Assembly: GCA_000222875.2 (NCBI GenBank)
Contig: AFRD01000135.1
Span: 1 to 64,000 of the forward strand
DNA: 64,000 bases
Reading direction: 5' to 3'
From: Periglandula ipomoeae IasaF13
Lineage: Eukaryota; Ascomycota; Sordariomycetes; Hypocreales; Clavicipitaceae
Shown one piece after another: positions 1 to 11,010 of this stretch. A program made the position numbers and the translations under genes. Each line of letters opens with the position of its first letter. The first letter of the stretch is position 1. The notes beneath the pieces are model-generated. The model was not told the origin of the DNA. It worked only from the letters and a program-made list of their open reading frames with translations, and made no database searches.

Positions 1-816
1 GTGGCAAGGCACGCTCCAGGATACTGGTGTCATTGGTATGCTCAATGTACAGCTTCACCATTTGCGACAGCATGGGCGGCTGCGATCGGTTCAGGTAGTA
101 GATTCTGGCACCGTTGGGCACGAAGCCAAAATTTTCCACGAAATCAAGGAAGTTCTCAATTGTGTTTTTGGCAATCTCCGTAAAAGACCCCTTTGTTCGA
201 AGGAGACCCTCCAAGATCCAATACGAATCCCAGTAGTACGGCTCGCGGAAGCGGCCACCTGCCACGACAAAGGTCCGATTGATGGGAATAAAACTATTAG
301 GGCAATCGGTGCAATTGGAGTGGGCGCCGCTATAGGAACGGGTCAAGTCGGGCCAGATGTCGATGACTTTGGTCACGAACTCCTTGATGACGGTGTCGTT
401 CAGAGACTTGAGGAACTGAGGGTCTGTGGCCAAATTGCCTTTAGGGACCTCCTGTAGTTCTTGGCCAGCATCTGCAAAGTATGTGGTCAGGAAGTCTTGT
501 AAAGCCGTATTGTTTTTAAGGGGCTTCTCGAGCTTGTCGAAAGCCTCTTGAATGTCTTTCAGAGGTTTGATTGCCGGCCTGCCGTCAACAAATTAGGCGC
601 GATCCATCAACATTTGAACATCAAGGGTACTTACATGTCGACGAATGTCTTGGAGTCAGAGAATGGCCGGGCGAGCTCGACCTCCTTCAGGATATCTCCA
701 TGGCAGTAGATTGGAGAATCGCACGGTGCCACGACTGATCCATTGGTGTGCAGAGCTGTGACAGCCGGAGCGGTGGCAGCTAGCACAGCAGCTGAAAGGC
801 GGCGCAGACTCGCCAT
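1..816 (-). CDS. Secreted GH37 trehalase, 5' part only (cut by left window edge)
   Basis: This enzyme hydrolyses trehalose to two glucose molecules. Only about 250 N-terminal residues are in the window. Exon 1 is 635..816 and exon 2 runs from 578 off the edge, with a 56-bp intron (579..634) that has GTAAGT and CAG ends. The start ATG at 816 opens a hydrophobic leader (MASLRRLSAAVLAATA) that looks like a secretion signal. After it come CDSPIYCHGDIL and the conserved SKTFVDM segment, joined across the intron to PAIKPLKDI. Exon 2 contains GGRFREPYYWDSYW, which is the GH37 trehalase signature 1. The leader suggests an exported or vacuolar enzyme, not cytosolic neutral trehalase. NCT and NRT sequons fit a secreted glycoprotein. 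The catalytic C-terminal half lies outside the window. Confidence 0.93.
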
Positions 817-3232
817 GGCGAACAGAAGCGAACACTTACCGCGAAGATGAAGCTTCAAACAAGCTCAAGTTTGCCAATTGAACTGATTCGAGTGCGGTGA
901 GCTTGGAGATAGCAAAATCTAAGACAGGGACAAATTGACAGATCAATGGAAAGGGAAGGCGCACCCAACATCCATCGGGGGAAGGAGCTCTGGCCGCCTG
1001 ATGCTCCTTAAGTAATGCGTCCCGCGCCTTCGTCGACCGCAAAACTGGCGAGCTTCGGTCTTTGCGCAAAACGCCATGATAAAATCATCAGTCAAACGAA
1101 CCACTTTGCCGCACTAAGCAGGGGCCAAGACAAGCATGGCTGCGTTGTCCGTCAGTGAAAGCTCCCCAAAACCTACTAGCTTCCTTCACGCAGCATCCCG
1201 CATCGGCGCTGGCTCGGCCACAGGAGCAGGCTCCAGCCTGAAAAACAGCTCCATTCCCAAGCTTCTTTGTTTCTGGGGACCCCAAAGACAAGGATCGTTC
1301 AGTGTGGAGAAGCCACCACCACTTTTTTGGCGTGCAGATCAGCCTTGATTGACGGATGTCTTGGGCTTTGCCGGTTGGTGGCGCAGCGCCTCCTGCCAGC
1401 TATCGACTCGTTAGAGTTCATCAACAGAGCTCAACGATTCCATCTTCGACAACATGGAAGCTAGACGTTATGTTTCTTCGCCATTTCCGGATTCCTGCTT
1501 AAGGCTTGGATTGGATGCTTTCGTGTGGGCGCTGCCGTCGGCAACTTCTGGCGTTCATCCCACTTCCACAGCGAAACGACTGACTCGTTGCTGCTCTCGG
1601 CGCGCCCCTCGAATTGATCAACACCCATGACAACCAAGATCCTGGTTGACGGCCGATTTTTGTTCCGTCTTTATAAGCCTCCGCAGGCGACCATGACGTA
1701 TTTCCTAATTGAAGAGCGGCTTTCCAGCTTCTGTGAAGCTATTCAGGCAATAGAATATACGATGTACAACTTGTTCGTGAACCAATACCTGCACAGGCTA
1801 TTTGTTCTTACTTTGCGCCATTACGTCGCACAATCGTCATGACGAGTGCCAAGCCGAGAGGCTGGCTTGAGTGGACGACACACAGAAAATTTCCTAGGCT
1901 GGCTCTGCTGGGGAAACAATGCGCCGCGGGGAAGCAGGTCTTACGGCAGACGCACCGAATACTCCACACTCGTCTCCCACGCACCCCTGCGTCCATGTCC
2001 TGCTCCCATGCGCCGGAGTCCACTGAGGCGCACACTGAGGCTGTGGTAGAGCCGTTATTTGACGGGTCCCGAGCTTCTTCCTCACGCAGATGGTTGTTCT
2101 GCGGACAATGGGATGCTTTGCCACGATTCAGTCCTCAGCAAGATTTGACGATGGCTGCCAAGTTCCTGGCTGGTGGATTGAACAAGAACTACTCCACCGC
2201 GGCTATGAACACAATGATCATTTTCAGCTTTCCTCTTGGCAACCATGTTGTGTGCATGCGTACTCTATTTCCCAACGTTTTTTGATAATGATCCAGGAAG
2301 CAATCCTCCATTGAGGAAGCCAGAAGTGCTCCGGGCATAGCTGATGCAGCTGCGTTTCCAACATCCAATAAAAAATTGGCTGGCTTCTATGCACCCAACA
2401 TCATCCATGACCGGCGACTCCGAAGTTGACGGAATGCATAATAAGAGAATTAGAACTTCCGTGCCAATAATGATCCTCACGCATGTCAGCGGGTCGTCGG
2501 GATTACAGACGCCTTCCAAACGCACGGTGCACCACCAGTCGACGACTCGCATGAAGCTCCATCTCAACAGACGGAGAATTTATCACAAATTTCCCAAAAG
2601 CCGGGGTTCGGTTGGCGCTGGTGCTGTGCCGCGTTCCAGATCCATTCTGGGGTCCAGTTCGCCCACTACCGGCCCGATTGTGATGAAAGTTTCGTTGGTC
2701 TCGTGGGCAAAAGAACAGCAAGGTGCTTGGCTGTGAAAGATTCAGCTGATCTATTAGACGGCCTTGTTGCAGTGTACTTACAATAGTCAGTATTGACGAA
2801 ATTGAGGATATCATCTGCTGCACAGTATTGAGTCACAGCGAAATATTACTGACGACAGCTTGTACAAGAATAGTTTCGAAGGGATAGAGCTAGAATCAGG
2901 TCCTTCTTTCGTCTGTCACAACACAGTTTATCTAATTATTTGAGCTCTTGATGGGAAATCATCAGGCACACATATGACCATGTATTCATCGTCAACCGCA
3001 ACACCGTCAACTGTAGTTTGAAACCCAGCATGCAAGCACAACGTCAGCATTTTCTGTGCCTGGTTGAGCACCAAAGGCGTCAACAGAAGCTACAATACTT
3101 GCCGGCTCCATTTAGAACCCAATTTCTTAAGAGCCTAAAATCATCTTCCACTCGATTACAATTTATTATCGATCTAACCAAATATCTCATTAGCACTCCT
3201 TCAGGCTGTACAATCGGCCCAACGGGATGCGT
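817..3232. other. Intergenic region, no gene called
   Basis: This 2.4-kb stretch separates the trehalase promoter from the 3' end of the HET gene. Open frames are short (148 codons at most, 1839..2285 plus) and show no recognisable domain or splice-consistent extension. A minus-strand stretch at about 2265..2823 has slightly protein-like hydrophobic runs and could be a decayed membrane-protein gene, but I cannot connect it into a reading frame. Confidence 0.5.
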
Positions 3233-4975
3233 TTAGGCTTCGTCCGACTGTAACAATGTCAGAGACTCAAAAATATGTATACTCTTTCCGCCCAATCCAT
3301 CCCTAAGACAATTGTTTGCATGCATTATATTTTCGAACGCCATCACAGATATCCGATGTGATTCACGTTCCCTGTCCCACTGGTCAGCATTCGCCATGAC
3401 AACTGCCCCATCAGGAAATATGTTGATGGCACAATTGGCAATGTCTTCCGAGGCATTCTGTATCAGCCATGATGATTCTTCTGTCTCCGTTGGATCAAGC
3501 AGAACGACTCCAGTCTTTTCGTAGCTGTCACTAGCATAAAACGACACCACTATTGTATTTCCATAGCCGACTTTGATTAGCACTGCGCCGCTAGCAATCT
3601 CTCCTGCCACCGCTGATCTGTGCAGTATTGAGCTGCCTGCCATCCAGTTCTCTGCGGGGATAAGTCGAACTATCTCAATCGCCGGCGAGTTCGGGCCACC
3701 AGGTAGAGCATTGAAGTCCCAAAACCACATATATTGAACCCAAAAGGTGATCATCTCCCGCATATCGATTTTGCCAACGGCTGAACGTGAGATGAATATA
3801 TCTCGCACTATGGCATTTTCTGCATGCGCGTGAAAAACGGCGAATAGAAACGTGTTGCATCTTGCAAAGACCACTGCTTCAAAAGGATCAGTTTTGGAGT
3901 CCATGGACACGAGCGGGATGCCTACGAAGCATGTAGGCATTCCCACAAGTTGGCAACGAAGGATAGCGATGGCAGTGTTGTGAGAGATGGCAGGTGTTGG
4001 GGTAATTGAACCTGTAACTGCAACCACGGGAGTATTCTTTTCCTTATCGTCGAGTTCAAGTTTGCTCGCAAGGATGAGAGGTAACCGGATTGAGAGGCCC
4101 TTGTTTGTCATCTGGTATGGTTCGCTGCGCTCTGCTTTGCACGTTATCGTGACAAAGATATCATCCCCGAACCGCGCTACAGAGTCGGCTAGTATACCGG
4201 TCATCTCCATTGCGTTGGCCATATTAGCCGGAGGCACCCAGAGAAGAATACTCTGGTCTGCGCTGTACTTGATTACCTCCTCTTGAAGCCGGAGAAATGC
4301 CCTTTTACCACCCTCTCCATATAGAGGAGGAAGATTCACATCGAATATACCTAGCAGACTGTAAGCCATGTCTTCGGGGCGCGTTGTGTTTCGATGTGCC
4401 GCCCACGAGAAGCGTTGCTTGATAGTGTGCTGGCTAAGTCTTTTCAGAAGTTCGTCTCCATCCTGAAGAACTGAGGTCGGTATTCTGGTCACTTGACTAA
4501 GGGTCTGGCGCAATTCGTGACAGGATCCAATGATCGACCAGTCTCCGTCGTAGAATTGGACGGTCTTCGGGGCGATGAGCTCTTGAAGCGTCCAGCCTCT
4601 TGAGAACCAGCGACAGCTAGCCAAGTCTTCAGCAGTAACGGGTATCTTCGAAGGAACAAGATCCTCGATGTATGCGTAGGCAATGGCGCTGTCGTGGTAC
4701 CACTTAAACATGGAGTTAATTGCCTCTGAAAGTTCCTGGCTAGATGACTTATCGATACAGCAGGAGTCGATCCAGACATACTCCAAACCTTGGTCTACCG
4801 CAACCTGGCAGCATTTCTCTACTTTTGAGAATCCTTTTTTCGTTCGCCCAGTCTCGTGCTTGATATTTTCGAATAGGACCTCATCTGGTCCCCAGGTGTG
4901 CGACAAAATTACGTAGGCTGGGGGAGAGTGCGGAAAGCTTTCAAGAGCCAACGTTTTTGTACTGAGGAGCCGCAT
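3233..4975 (-). CDS. HET-domain protein (heterokaryon incompatibility family)
   Basis: A single-exon frame of 580 residues. HET-domain proteins trigger or regulate cell death after fusion of unlike hyphae; most are uncharacterised. The N-terminus MRLLSTKTL is followed by YVILSHTWG at about residues 21-29, the hallmark opening of the HET domain. Next come KVEKCCQVA and then YVWIDSCCIDKSSSQELSEA at about 66-85, the second hallmark. WFSRGWTLQELIAP at about 123-136 is the third, followed by RPEDMAYSLLGIFDVNLPPLYGEG. QSILLW closes the conserved part at about residue 245. The remaining 330 residues have no domain I recognise, and I see no NACHT, WD40 or ankyrin repeats. The reading frame is intact. 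It lies next to a gene-poor stretch, as such genes often do. Confidence 0.9.
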   Translation of the reverse strand: MRLLSTKTLALESFPHSPPAYVILSHTWGPDEVLFENIKHETGRTKKGFSKVEKCCQVAVDQGLEYVWIDSCCIDKSSSQELSEAINSMFKWYHDSAIAYAYIEDLVPSKIPVTAEDLASCRWFSRGWTLQELIAPKTVQFYDGDWSIIGSCHELRQTLSQVTRIPTSVLQDGDELLKRLSQHTIKQRFSWAAHRNTTRPEDMAYSLLGIFDVNLPPLYGEGGKRAFLRLQEEVIKYSADQSILLWVPPANMANAMEMTGILADSVARFGDDIFVTITCKAERSEPYQMTNKGLSIRLPLILASKLELDDKEKNTPVVAVTGSITPTPAISHNTAIAILRCQLVGMPTCFVGIPLVSMDSKTDPFEAVVFARCNTFLFAVFHAHAENAIVRDIFISRSAVGKIDMREMITFWVQYMWFWDFNALPGGPNSPAIEIVRLIPAENWMAGSSILHRSAVAGEIASGAVLIKVGYGNTIVVSFYASDSYEKTGVVLLDPTETEESSWLIQNASEDIANCAINIFPDGAVVMANADQWDRERESHRISVMAFENIMHANNCLRDGLGGKSIHIFESLTLLQSDEA

Positions 4976-5414
4976 TTCCTCAGGAGATGACCGAAATGTA
5001 TTCTAATCGATTTGTTGTAAATACTGCGAAGTCCCTGCGAGCAGACCAGGCATGTAATCGGGACATGCACTCCTGGACAGATGATTGATGCCTAAACTGC
5101 GGGGTGTAGGAGGAAGGAAATAGGCCTTGAACAAGGCTACGAACCGACTTTTTCAACCTTGTCACCCGGCTTCTGTTGGCGGCTGGCATCAACAACAAGG
5201 TGACTTATTTCAGTTCCGATCTTTACATGGCACTAATGGGGAAGACTGGTTGAACTTCTTCTGCAATATGCATTCTTCCGAACATGAAATGCACAAAATA
5301 CTTTTCAAGCTGTCACTGATCAGTTTGCTGTGGTTTCTCATAGACGCATTGCCCAAGCCGGCCTTCTAGCTGTCTATTTTCTGACACCAAGTCCAGATAA
5401 CCTTAAATAGCACA
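4976..5414. other. Intergenic: HET-gene promoter and pyrophosphatase 3' flank
   Basis: This 439-bp spacer lies between two minus-strand genes. I see no further gene or notable motif in it. Confidence 0.5.
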
Positions 5415-6840
5415 CTACTCAACCTCCACAACGTCTCCAGGAACGGTAATCAGCTGAAACTTGTCATCCAGATAATACCACCGATCATACGGCGCAGGTC
5501 TCGCCGCAGCAGGCAGCACGTTGGACTTTGCGGGGATGCCAAACTTCTTGGTCGCCTCCTCGGGCTTGACGTAGCTCTTGCATGCAGCAGGGTTCGTGGT
5601 CTGCCAAATGTTGATCTCGCCCTTGTCCTGCTTCCCGAGGGCTAGGTCGCGCCAGTGGTGGTGAGACTCGACGAGTTTGGCGAGCATGGTGGAGGCGTTG
5701 ACGTAGGCGTTGCCGACAATGGTGTTGAGGCCTTTGCCGCGGGCGACTTTGTAATACTGTGTGCACAACTTCGTTAGTTGACTGCCATTGAATCTAATTT
5801 ACGGAATACTATGGAGGTATATATGAAGTGCGTGTATGGAATTGCACGTACCACAAACCAATCGTGGAAGGACTTGGTCACGCCCGGTCGATATTTCTCC
5901 ACGTCTTCTACGGCTATAGTCTGTTAGTAAATTGCGCATAATTGGAAATAATTGGAAATAATACGGGTAGACATACAGTTGACGAGCTTGGCGAGAGGAT
6001 CTCGGACATCCACGGCAATGACCTTCCAGTCCGTTGTGTTGTCCTAGCACGTAACGATTAGCACAAGCACGATATCCCTCAGCAGCAAAGATTGCGCTGC
6101 AATCGCACAGAAAAGAATCAGACGCTCGATCTTACATCAATCATTGCCAGGCCTCCCAGAACCTTGACCTGCTTCACCTCCCCAGCGTACCCAGGTCTAT
6201 AAACGTTAGCAAAGGCCGTTCATTCAACGCGATCAAAGGTGCAAACGTACGCGATGGAACTAATGTCGAACAAATCCACAGGGTCATTGTCGCCCACAAA
6301 GCCCGTATAATTATCCTTGACGTGCGGGCTTTCCCACGTCTGGGGGATCGATCCGTATAAGAAAGGGTACGACTTGTGGGGGAAGAAACTTGCCACGAAG
6401 CGAGGCTTCTTCTTCTTCTTCTTTGTGTCGTGAAAAATGGGATCTTTGGACCGTTCCAGTTAGTATGATGCACATGCTCAGATGTCAAAGAGTAGCCATA
6501 CTCAGTGGCTCATCTCGTCGCGTCTCAATCTTCCCGTCTGTCCAGCGCGGAATTTCGACGACAAAGTTGACGATAGGCCCGGCCTTGTTATCGGGGTACA
6601 GAGGGACATCGTGCCATGGAGAGATGGGGTTGCCGTTTTTCTCGAGCCAAATTCTCCAATCCTTTACCACAAATTCCATATTAGCTTTTGTTAAATTCGC
6701 AAATGTCATCATCTAGTGTTGAGAAAATAGTAACGTACAACGGTGTTTCTCGCGCCGACTTCTCGGAGCGTATACTCAGACGAATTACCCTGGGCAGCTA
6801 CAGCGCCCAGAGCACCGAGAAAGATCGCCAATGCATACAT
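5415..6840 (-). CDS. Secreted soluble inorganic pyrophosphatase, seven exons
   Basis: A family I inorganic pyrophosphatase, which hydrolyses pyrophosphate to two phosphates. Exons, in transcription order, are 6739..6840, 6502..6661, 6251..6443, 6136..6196, 5977..6043, 5852..5913 and 5415..5756; they sum to 987 nt, 328 residues. Every intron is GT-AG. The start opens a hydrophobic leader (MYALAIFLGALGAVAAQG) absent from the cytosolic IPP1-type enzyme. Family landmarks follow in order: YTLREVGARNT, ISPWHDVPLYPD, VVEIPRW, the FVGDNDPVDLFDI active-site region (metal-binding aspartates), GEVKQVKVLGGLAMID, TDWKVIAVDVRDPLA, and VEKYRPG. The C-terminus ends GDVVEVE without an ER-retention signal, so export is likely. 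An extracellular role in phosphate scavenging is inference. Confidence 0.93.
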
Positions 6841-7542
6841 ATGCCTTGACTTCTGAAACCACTGTCGCGTGACGGACGATAAAGTCTGGACGAAAAGACA
6901 TGGGACACTCGTGGGTTATCAATCCCCCAGCGTTGCATGCAGGCAAGCTGCATCTCCACCGAGGGATTTGCAGCCCGGCGCTAGAGCGCGGACAAACGCA
7001 ATACTATTTGTATTCAGCATCGTGGATGTCGTCAAATGGTCGGTTGCACGGGGTGTTTTGCTCGTCGAGTTGCATTCTGGGAAGATAGACTCGGAGACTA
7101 AGGCGATGACATGCTGGGTCCCTGGCCAGGAACCGCCAGTAGAGCGGAGGGTGAGCGCCCACGTGGGTCTTGGCAGCTGGAGGATTGAGTGGGCGGCGGG
7201 ATCATGAGTTGCTCTTGTTTGACCGAAGCACGTGTGTGGTATAGTGATGTTGAATCCTGGAGTGCCATTCAGAGTAAGCTTAATTTGACAGAGTTGGTGG
7301 AAGGGAAGGGGGATTGCAGATTGCGATTATCGAATGAACTTCGCGACGCCGCGTGCCGACGACCCTGACTGGAATCAAATAGATACTGGGTAAAGGTAAG
7401 CTACAAATACAGTTTGGTATGAATTCCTCCTCCTATGTTTCCTGATAACCCCGGCGTGCTCTTTAATTCCGTTTACAAACCAAATCGTCTTCCACGGGCG
7501 CTCTTCTTCCGCATCCTGCGATGACAATCATCTGAAGAGAGC
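6841..7542. other. Intergenic: pyrophosphatase promoter
   Basis: About 700 bp upstream of the pyrophosphatase and downstream of the YbjQ-like gene. Two overlapping short plus-strand frames (6869..7207 and 6900..7088) show no recognisable protein features. Nothing else is seen. Confidence 0.45.
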
Positions 7543-8039
7543 TTACACAAGCTGGGGCGGCGACTTGACCTCATCAATCTTCTCCACAATACAAGCCGTG
7601 CCATAAGCTGCCGTTTGCGCGAAGCCGCCCATGTCTCCAGCATCGAACCACAGACATATAATTGCGTTTCCCCCTCGTCGCTTGCATTCGTCAACCACGC
7701 GACTGATGGAGTCATTGCGACAGTAGTAGAGCATGGATGTGAACCAGCGGAGCTCGCCGCCCGCGAAGCTCTTGAGCACCATGCCAAGACTTGCGGCCAG
7801 GTTGCGGCTGCGGACGCTAATGCCGTACACTGTTCCCAGCACTTGAACGATGCGATAGCCAGGGAGATCCATCATTGCTATTTTCAAATGTCAGAATTTT
7901 GACAACTAACATACCGGTCTTCTTTGTTTCACTTACTGGTTGTGATGACCCCTTCTGTTTCCGTAAAGCAATGAAGGTCGGATAATTGGGGAGGAACATT
8001 GGCGACCTCTTCAACGCCCTTTTCTTTGACTCCAGCCAT
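7543..8039 (-). CDS. YbjQ/UPF0145 (DUF74) family small protein
   Basis: Two exons, 7937..8039 and 7543..7877, joined across a 59-bp GTAAGT...TAG intron, give 145 residues. Splicing creates GVITTTMMDLPGYRIVQVLG, which matches the opening of the YbjQ/UPF0145 fold (ITTT..PGYRV..VLG). VYGISVRSRN and the later GGNAIICLWFDAG also fit. Bacterial members form small ring-shaped oligomers and have been described as heavy-metal-binding domains; the role in fungi is unknown to me. The start ATG at 8039 precedes a polar leader of about 30 residues with no secretion signal, so it is probably cytosolic. The family call is fairly firm. No function is claimed. Confidence 0.85.
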
Positions 8040-11010
8040 TGTGATGTAGTGAAGGCTAGCAGGTTGAAGGTGGCTGATGTTTGCTCAAGGAGGATCCTCC
8101 GATGTTGCGAACTAACAATACGTTCAAGAAAATTTCTTGTAAACGAATCAAAGTATGATGATCTCATTGACTGATCCCAAACCGTAAGGCAAGAGATCAA
8201 CCATTTTATATAAGTTCAACGCGCCGAATCATCATGACCGTCACCTGCTCGGATATCATGACCCTGAAGTTACGATTATGGCTAGATGCGACGAGGTTCG
8301 CCCCTCTCAGCCAATGGGCATCTACCAACCGGCGACTTCACGCCCGCTCACAGGAAGACTGGGTCCGTCTGGCCTGCTGAACCTCATGTATTAATCGTAT
8401 TGCACAAAGCGATGCGATCAAGCCCGACGAAGTGGGGGCGTAAACGGGCCTCGACGGACGGCTAGTTGCTGCGCTGTGCTGCAGGTGCTTGCCATTCATC
8501 AGCTGTAATAGCTGGTGCCTTAGCTGAAAGTACTCCGGTTGAATTCCCGACATACATCATCGTTTGTCAATGTGTTCCGCTGCATCGGCGTGCGACCAGC
8601 GCCCCAGGACATGTTGTGCATGACACCTGAACTTGAACGATACTGGCTCCTCTACATCAGTCGATGTTTCTTAGACATCTGGGCGGCGGTTCAAGGCGTG
8701 GTCTTTTGCGTCCCAGAAACCCTCATTAGGGTAATGGGGAGAAAAGACCCTGTTGTCGTGTCGTACAAGTCGAGCCTATAGAGCGACAAATGTGCCTGTT
8801 AGAATGATTACATCACGACCACAGCGTCCTGGATGTCCAATATTCGTGAATGGCACAGAACAGGCCTGCGGCTGTGCAGACAATCACCTGGCCCATTCTT
8901 TGGACCATACTGCCACCCTCAACTAGCATTTTCCAACACCGAGCATATTCACAGCCTTTTCTCTTTGGTCCCGTATCAATTCATCAGTGTTGCATTTGAG
9001 GATGGCGCTCGCTTGTCGCGTTGGGTTTCGCTGTCCGAAAGGCTGACAAGCTTTTACCGTTTTTTATTCAACATCCACGTGGTGAGCCCTCGGCGAAACA
9101 GGATGTCGACCTTACAATGATTTCTATCCAATTGATCGGATTAACAGCCTCACTCCATGCCTAGTCGCTGACCATGATTGTCAAGGAAATGGCTCACCGC
9201 CTGGGTAGTCCTTCGATCTGAAATATTGGATCCAGACCTTCACTTCATGTTTGACGCGTCGCGACCTGAACATTTACCGTGTTAGCCATCTCATCCAGTG
9301 TGATCGCTGAAGCCTAGAAAGCTTGGCATGGTCGGTGGTTACATCGGTCATGGATGAGCTTCCACTCGAACTGAAATATTGCTCCGGTGTCATAAAAGGA
9401 TTTTTCCTCTGCGACTTGGATTGGTATACCATCTGTGGAGAGTACGGTCGCAAAGTGTATCGGATTGCGCGTGGTACATGGTGTGGTGGTAAACCAGGGC
9501 AATGTCAGTACGGGAACAACCTACGATGAAGGTTGAAGAGAGTAATGCACAGCATGATGCAACGAGGATCATCAAGAATACTGCTTTGAATAGAGAAATA
9601 TGGTAAAATATAATACTGGTATTTAACTGAATTCGACTGGACTAGAGCGTGTGAACTGAAATATGGAGAATATAGGTTCAGATGTTAAATGTCGTTGTAG
9701 CTAAGAGGTCTGGTCTGTGTACTTCCTAAAGACCCGCTGTATCAGATTGATGCTGTAGCAGAAGAAGGACTGGCCCATGCCAGCGCGGTGGTTCATCATA
9801 ACCAAAGTCTCAGCAGATGGGAAAATACTGAAGAACGAAATCAAACAATGAAAGCGGCGTCCACGATAAATGTGGTAAGTCCCAGCAGCCTGGCTGCCCC
9901 CAGACTTTTGAGGAGTCCGGTCCTCGATTCCTTCCTTCTTCACGGCTTGCATTGGGGCGTCATCCGCTCCTCCCCAACCTGCGTGTCATTCACCTACAAC
10001 CCGTTTCGACCTACTTTGATGCGTCTGATCGCAAGTATTGCCACGAATGCTCCCTCTGGCAAGTCATACACATGCCCAAGAAGAATCTTCAAGATTATTC
10101 AGCAGGTATTCCATGCTCGCCTCGCCTATCCAGGCGTTGGCGCCAGATGATACTGAAAGCTCAGGCTGCAAGTCGGGGAAGAGGTTCTGCGAATGCGGCT
10201 CGTGGATTACTTCTTGAGGTATAACCCTCCAGCTCTCATGCATAACACACCGCTCCGCAGTTACTGGCAAACCCGCAGCCACAGGATCGAGTGGTGGAGA
10301 ATCAAACAGCTTGCACTGCCGCTCCTGTTGGCGTCGAATGATTTGTCCCGATGGTCAGCCTCCAACTCGCTCACCCTGGCAAACAACTCTCGTCACAGAG
10401 ATTACGGTCTTGGGCCGCATCTACGGCGGCCCGCGCGAGGTGTTCATTGCGAACCTTCATCTATATGCAACACTGCCCGCTCCGCCCCAGATAAACGCAT
10501 CGATCCCATAGATGATACAGACCGGTGTTACTTGACATCATGCTTCAGACCGCGACCACAGACTGCGGCTTCGCACCGTCTCCTTCTGCGTCGCTCGATG
10601 GTGGCTTCATGCTTACCGAAGCGGCACTGCGCCTGCGATACCAACACTCTTTGGGCTCCCACGTCAAAGTTGGGAGTTCACGCTAAGTTCACAAAGTCCT
10701 GAGACCAGTCGCGCACTCGTGATTTCAATGAGCCACTGCCCTTGGTACCCAAGGAACCGGCTTGATACAAGGCTGAGACTACCCTGGGTATTAAAACCCA
10801 GGTCTTGCCAGTCAAAGCCAACATTGGCCTGGGGCAATCAGACGCCAGCATCATACGAAGAAGCCTATTTGTTTATTGTTCCCTGAAACTTGGTTGCTCG
10901 GAACTTCTCCCTGGGTCCGCTCTCTTCTGGTTCAATGCACCTCAGATTAAGCGCACTCCACTATAGCAGCCTTTTGCTAGCCCTCATATTTCTGTCATCC
11001 AGTAGTGACT
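8040..11010. other. Gene-poor intergenic region
   Basis: Nearly 3 kb without a supportable gene. The longest frame (10193..10702 plus, 169 codons) is arginine- and serine-rich and looks like random translation. A minus-strand stretch around 9700..10500 holds fragments that shift between frames and could be a decayed gene, but no family is recognisable. A minus-strand frame at 9575 begins with a short hydrophobic leader and is discussed under rejected items. Confidence 0.45.

Noticed and set aside
1839..2285. A 148-codon plus-strand frame
   Set aside because: Composition is arbitrary, there is no domain, and overlapping frames of similar length exist on both strands.
9314..9575. Possible small secreted protein on the minus strand with a short hydrophobic start
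   Set aside because: Two readings exist (direct, or with an 86-96 bp intron), neither gives a cysteine pattern or known family, and the region is otherwise decayed.
10193..10702. A 169-codon plus-strand frame
   Set aside because: Arg/Ser-rich random-looking translation without splice extension or family features.
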